From Reclinomonas americana ATCC 50394 (taxonomy: Eukaryota; Jakobida; Jakobea; Jakobida), in assembly GCA_048213135.1 (NCBI GenBank), contig AFZH01016648.1, positions 1-23,076 on the forward strand: 23,076 nucleotides of DNA, read 5' to 3'. Positions 19,501 to 23,076 of the stretch are shown here, piece by piece (position 1 is the first letter of the stretch; each line of letters starts with the position of its first letter). A program made the position numbers and the translations under genes. Below the pieces are notes generated by a model that had not been told where the DNA came from, did no database searches, and worked only from the letters and a program-made list of their open reading frames with translations.

Positions 19501-20756
19501 GAGAGGTAAAATGCTCACGGATATTGCTGCTTGCAGACTGGAGAACATTGACCCCGATGACGTGCGTGCCGCTGATGGTTCTCATCGCCACCGCTTTGCA
19601 TTATTCTAACCGCACTACCTTTTGCAATGCAGTCATTCAGCTCCATTCCGTACGAGAAAGGTATTGCGATAAAATGGGCATGGCATTGCACATTGGTGGC
19701 GTCGCTAACCACACTGAAACGATGTAGGCTTCTACTTGCTGTATTACCTGGAGGAACTGGTCGGTGGACCGCAGGCCTTTGAGCCGTTCCTCACTCACTA
19801 CTTTAACAAGGTTCGCATATCCGCCATGTGGTCAGCCGACTTTGATTGTGTGGCGCTGACAGCGACTCCACAATAGTACAAATACCGAACGCTGAGTGCG
19901 GAGGAGATGAAGGAGACGTTTATTGAGTTCTTCACCGGCAAGGTCAGTGCTGCAACACTGGAGTCGATCGACTGGGAGACGTGGTTCTACACTCCCGGTA
20001 TGCCCAAGGTCACCAATGTGTACGACCGCACATTGGCCCAGTCGTCTCTGGATCTGGCACAAAAGTGCGTGTGTGTGCGCGCGCGTGTGTGTGTTTCGAT
20101 TGTCTGCTGTCGTGACTGACCCACGCGGCCGCTGGTCAGGTGGCACGATGCCAAGGGCGAGGGCTGTTCGGCGGCTGACATTGCTGGCTGGCACTCACGT
20201 CAGACGGGTATGTTCATCACGCGTACACTGTTGTTGCTCGTTTCGGTCATTTTATCATTCACTCTGTTGTCCCCCCCGCAGTGTACTTCCTGCAGCAGCT
20301 GATCTTGTCGTCGTGTCCGATGGATCACGATGTCATTCGGCATCTGGACTCGTGCTACTCATTCTCGAGGACGAAGAACAGTGGTGCGTCCATGTGTGCT
20401 CTCGGGTGCATCGCTGTTGTCTCCCTCTGATCAGTCCGTCCTGCAGAAATCCGCCATCAGTGGCAGACACTGTGCTTGCACTCCAAGTTTGAGGAGGTCT
20501 TCCCTCAAGGTGCGTCGCTCAGTGTGGAGAAGTGTGTTACGTTCGTGTCTGTCAACTCACGCGAGCTGCAAACACAGTTGAGGCGTTTGTTCGCGAGCAG
20601 GGTCGCATGAAATTCATCCGACCACTCTATCGTGAACTGGCCAAGTGCAGTGACGCGGGCCGAGAGCTGGCCCGACGAGTGTTCCTCGAAATGCGAGGCT
20701 TTTATCATGGCATTGCTTCAAAGATGGTGGCCAAGGATCTCGGCATTGACTCGTAA
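16569..20756 (+). CDS. LTA4H: Leukotriene A4 hydrolase-type zinc aminopeptidase (M1 family) with Ala-rich N-terminal extension
   Basis: The homology starts at DFCTLSS (17469) and runs about 616 residues to the TAA at 20754-20756, the normal length for this family. Visible features: SALQWL and FSQCQAIHAR of the N-terminal domain; the exopeptidase motif GGMENP (split by an intron at the first Gly); zinc site HEIAHSW with the third ligand Glu in NEGF, 18 residues after the second His; the catalytic Tyr in SSIPYEKG; and the substrate-carboxylate Arg and Lys in EQGRMKF. Family knowledge: it removes N-terminal residues from peptides and, in animals, opens the epoxide of LTA4. The position equal to human Tyr378 is Phe here, while the Asp equal to Asp375 is kept. 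The start is uncertain: ATG 16569 or 16783 would give an Ala-rich extension, or the enzyme is the C-terminal half of a fusion with the VIT-vWA protein. 22 exons. Confidence 0.95.
16590..17468 (+). other. Alanine-rich coding segment upstream of the LTA4H core
   Basis: About 293 codons without a stop are dominated by Ala, with Val, His, Ser and Pro. The frame is the same as the first LTA4H exon. The sequence is low complexity and resembles a disordered or helical linker. It begins with a stretch that has Arg but no acidic residues ([16 protein letters not shown]), then passes into the repeats. No Met lies between 16786 and the LTA4H homology, so LTA4H must carry at least 230 residues of this segment unless an unseen first exon exists. 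Confidence 0.85.
16830..17234 (+). repeat. Five tandem 81-bp repeats encoding a 27-residue Ala/His/Pro unit
   Basis: Copies start at 16830, 16911, 16992, 17073 and 17154. Each encodes a version of [14 protein letters not shown] followed by [13 protein letters not shown]. Copies 1-2 share VSHAA and copies 4-5 share VEHAV with nearly identical DNA, which indicates recent local duplication. All copies keep the reading frame. Confidence 0.95.
20065..20094. repeat. Short (GT)/(GC) alternating purine-pyrimidine tract in an LTA4H intron
   Basis: The 5' end of the intron at 20065-20139 is an alternating GTGTGT/GCGCGC run of about 30 bp. A shorter GT run lies at about 19483-19498 in another intron of the same gene. 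Such tracts are simple repeats with no coding role. Confidence 0.85.
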
Positions 20757-20808
20757 TACGCCGCGGCTCCCCTTGTCACTTCTGCGACGCTGGAGTTACT
20801 CTTTCTCT
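20757..20808. terminator. 52-bp spacer between convergent LTA4H and aldehyde dehydrogenase stops
   Basis: The LTA4H stop (TAA, ends 20756) and the ALDH stop (TAA on the minus strand, ends 20809) face each other. There is no AATAAA in the spacer. Both 3' UTRs and polyadenylation sites must lie here or extend into the opposite gene, so the two transcripts probably overlap as antisense. Confidence 0.6.
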
Positions 20809-22880
20809 TTACGGATCGAGCGCAATGTAAACGGTCTTGGTCTGCATGAGGAGTGAGAAGGCAGCGAGTGGATTTCGCCGAATCGTGAGGCTCGTGGCCA
20901 AACCTCGAGATACTGCGTGCAAATTGCAGGTGAGCACACAGAATCTGTGTAGAGTGCAGACGCACACAACACAGCAAACCTCGCGAAGACCCTCCTCGCC
21001 GTACACGCGCCCAGTGCCCGACCTGCAAGACACTCAGCCCCCACATCAACTGATTGACAACCACCACAATGACGCGCAACTGCTTGAATCCTCCAAAGGG
21101 TGCGCCAGGCTCCACCACTGTGCACAAACAGTGAGTCACAGAAGGGCGCAGAAACACACGCAGTCATTAGCCACGAATTGGACGCACGGCCGTAGCTGTG
21201 GTGGCATGCAAAAGAGAGGATGCTGCATGAGAAAAACGAGAGAAGTAACTGTCAATGTGCAAGGATGACCTCACCAGTTGACCCACTGCACACGGGAGGC
21301 AGCGACACAGTAGTGCATGATTAGATCAGCGAAGTGTGCGAGACTAGCATAGAGAATCGAGTGTCAACGAACCACGGTGCCAGCGCGCCTGCACATGGGA
21401 TGCGACAGCATCAGATATGAGATATTAACCACACAAGGGGAACAGTGGGTGAACACGCAACACGGAGCGCATGATCGCCATGGCCTTGGAGACGTCCTTG
21501 ACCAACACGGCAGCCGCCAGACCGTACGAGGTGTTGTTCGCCTGGCGTCGTGTGAGGGAAGAGAAAAAACGAGGGACGCGCAAGCAGCAATAACTCAACT
21601 TGCGTGATAGCCTCGTCCAGCGAGCTGAACGGCGACACCACCAGGACGGGCCCAAAGATCTCTGCGGCACTCCCCGAGGTGAGGAGCCAAGAGAACAACT
21701 ACGCGCGTCGCACGGCTGGTGACTCACCCTCCTTGACGATGCGCATGTCGGGAGTGCAATCGGCTGCTCCAAAAAGGGATTCAGTCGCACACGAAAGAAG
21801 TGCGCAATACATCAACAACACGCCACCCACCAAAGATTGTCTGCGAAGGACCACAAGGTGTGAGCCATGCAGTCCGAGTGCGAGTAAGATTCACAGACAG
21901 CAAAGACGTACCGGCTCGACAAAGTAGCCACGACTGGAGGCGCGCTTGCCTCCGCACATCACGCGGGCACCCTCGCGCTTGCCAATGTCAATGTACGACA
22001 GCACGCGACGCATTTGGTCTGCCAGAAGAAAATGAGTCATCGCCGCAGCAAGCAAGCTGATTCACGATTGCTTAAACAGTCACAAACCCTCGTTAACAAG
22101 CGGGCCCTGCTCCGTGTTCTTGTCGAGCGGGTTACCGACGACACGCTTCTTGGCGCGAGCAGCCGCCTTTTCCAGGAACTGCAACAGACGGCAAGTGGGC
22201 CCCGAGTACTCTCAGCATCTCGACGATCAGAAATACCGCAGCACCTTCTCGTACACGCTGTCTTGCACGTACACGCGCGAACCGGCACAGCTACATAAGT
22301 GGAGGAGGTGGTGGAGAAGTGAATGATGTGGAAAGACAGAGCGCTGCGTACATGGCCAGACTGATACTCACCAGACTTGACCACTGCACCGAAGCGACAC
22401 GAGGGTGAGGACGCGAGGTGAGTGCAGTCGCAAGCAACACAACATCAACGCACGTGTTGTAAAAGATGGCATTGTAGCTCTGTTCGACAGCCCAGTCGAG
22501 ATCGACATCGTCAAAGATGATGAGCGGCGACTGGGATGGAGAAGTTTCAAAAAAAAAAGTAAGTGAAATGTAGGGAGATCACAGAGACGATATCGCCAAC
22601 ATGCCGACCTTGCCACCGAGCTATACGGGAACATCGTGAGCACGCAGGATTACAATGGGACGTGTGCGCCAATTCAAACGTCACCTCGGTGGTCACGCGC
22701 TTCAGGTTGGACTCGGCGGCAGCTGTCGAAAATAGTCAGCGACAGATTCGGCGGAAATGAGCTCGAGTCACTCACCCTTGTGAACCAGACGGCCCACTGT
22801 CGTGTATGCAGATTGAGATGAATGGTCAAAACGGGAAGACAGCATTTCGCACACGACAAACCTTCCGTCGACTGCGGAAG
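20809..22880 (-). other. Exon map of the aldehyde dehydrogenase 3' half
   Basis: Exons in transcription order (length): 22871-22862 (10), 22796-22776 (21), 22722-22685 (38), 22620-22609 (12), 22530-22454 (77), 22383-22372 (12), 22290-22245 (46), 22178-22088 (91), 22018-21912 (107), 21840-21831 (10), 21763-21728 (36), 21661-21600 (62), 21541-21462 (80), 21388-21373 (16), 21285-21275 (11), 21195-21188 (8), 21117-21081 (37), 21022-20980 (43), 20912-20904 (9), 20841-20809 (33). Total 759 nt, in frame. Each junction is GT-AG and restores the ALDH family sequence without gap; the 8-nt exon adds the residues YG and part of the next codon. Confidence 0.9.
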
Positions 22881-23076
22881 ACACAGGCGAGAAGACAAAC
22901 AACGAATGAGTCGCGAGGAGAGGAGAAGGGGGAAGAGAGGGGGAAGGAGAAGGGGGAAGGCGAAAGGGGAAGACGAAAGGGGAAGACGAAAGAGGAAGAC
23001 GATGGGGGAAGAGATGGGGGAAGAGATGGGGGAAGCGAAGGGGGAAGTAAGGGGGAAGTGAAGGGGGGAAGTGAAG
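20809..23076 (-). CDS. NAD(P)-dependent aldehyde dehydrogenase, ALDH1/2-like (5' part beyond right edge)
   Basis: Twenty exons give the last 252 residues and the stop; the first half (about 245 residues, including the start) is off the window. Motifs in order: STEVGR of the nucleotide-binding GSTEVG loop; the general base Glu in ELGGKSP; the catalytic cysteine in GQVCCAGSR (Cys302 position present); [31 protein letters not shown] (the Glu that binds the nicotinamide ribose); [28 protein letters not shown]; and a normal C-terminus [10 protein letters not shown]. Family knowledge: oxidation of aldehydes to carboxylic acids with NAD+ or NADP+. The substrate cannot be read from the visible half, and neither can cytosolic or mitochondrial location. 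The gene is unusual for the number of 8-16 nt exons, which break the catalytic motifs. Confidence 0.96.
22915..23076. repeat. Purine-rich GGGGAAG minisatellite, probably inside an ALDH intron
   Basis: The plus strand shows many copies of short units such as GGGGGAAG, GACGAAAG and GAGATGG, with almost no pyrimidine; the coding (minus) strand is therefore C/T-rich. It lies upstream of the acceptor at 22872-22880 of the first visible ALDH exon, so it is most likely intronic. The window ends inside it. Confidence 0.85.

Larger units (their letters stand above)
16569..20756 (+). other. Exon map of the LTA4H gene
   Basis: Exons: first exon from 16590 (as fusion) or ATG 16569, to 17560; then 17630-17899, 17980-18025, 18086-18159, 18220-18334, 18398-18438, 18506-18548, 18609-18660, 18743-18757, 18825-18884, 18958-18974, 19043-19150, 19217-19277, 19345-19459, 19537-19561, 19632-19659, 19728-19810, 19877-20064, 20140-20207, 20282-20383, 20447-20509, 20578-20756. 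From 16590 the sum is 2724 nt, 907 codons plus stop. Micro-exons are 15 nt (18743-18757) and 17 nt (18958-18974, carrying the GMENP codons). Every junction restores alignment to the LTA4H family. Confidence 0.9.

Noticed and set aside
20796-20912. ALDH C-terminus reading straight through YLE into EVWPRASRF
   Set aside because: Removing the intron with donor GTTTGG and acceptor at 20842 gives [13 protein letters not shown] and a stop, the normal ALDH ending; the readthrough tail has no family match.
1-23076. tRNA, rRNA, transposon, viral or CRISPR signals
   Set aside because: No cloverleaf, terminal inverted repeat, transposase or reverse-transcriptase motif, or regularly spaced repeat array was seen by eye; a covariance-model scan would be needed to exclude small RNAs.

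Overview
The window is nuclear DNA from an intron-rich, gene-dense eukaryote, most likely a unicellular one. The evidence is spliceosomal introns of mostly 50-130 nt, exons down to 8 nt, intergenic gaps of only 52-337 bp, and eukaryotic protein families (FN3 surface protein, VIT-vWA proteins, leukotriene A4 hydrolase/aminopeptidase, ALDH1/2-type aldehyde dehydrogenase). I cannot name the species or phylum from sequence alone. No tRNA, rRNA, transposon or CRISPR array was recognised by eye.

Layout. (1) 1-7055, minus: a secreted or cell-surface protein of at least 2110 residues with fibronectin type III-like repeats; its N-terminal signal peptide is in the window and its C-terminus runs off the left edge. 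(2) 7327-11847, minus: a 23-exon VIT-vWA protein (959 aa) with a Pro/Gln/Gly-rich insertion and a ubiquitin-interacting-motif-like helix. (3) 11848-12184: the shared upstream region of two head-to-head VIT-vWA paralogues. (4) 12185-16572, plus: the second VIT-vWA protein. (5) 16590-17468: an alanine-rich coding segment with five copies of an 81-bp tandem repeat. It is in frame with both the VIT-vWA protein (through one intron) and the following LTA4H enzyme. (6) 17469-20756, plus: a complete LTA4H-type zinc aminopeptidase core with all metal and catalytic residues except a Tyr-to-Phe change. (7) 20809-23076, minus: the C-terminal half of an aldehyde dehydrogenase in 20 tiny exons; its N-terminal half is beyond the right edge.

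I reconstructed 94 complete introns by reading frame and family or paralogue alignment. Total coding lengths of the three genes complete in the window divide exactly by three with the proposed splice sites.

Three observations stand out. First, about a fifth of introns start with GTTGCG(T/C), and a few with GTTGAGT or GTTACGT. These look like the normal donors GTGCGT, GTGAGT and GTACGT with one extra T, as if U1 pairs with a bulged nucleotide. Second, a phase-0 intron with this donor joins the VIT-vWA protein to LTA4H, giving a possible 1810-aa fusion; retaining that intron instead ends the VIT-vWA protein at a stop that overlaps an ATG. Third, the ALDH gene cuts its catalytic motifs into 8-16 nt micro-exons, and the catalytic cysteine codon itself is split.

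The genes do not form an obvious pathway, and apart from the paralogous pair and the possible fusion I see no functional link between neighbours.
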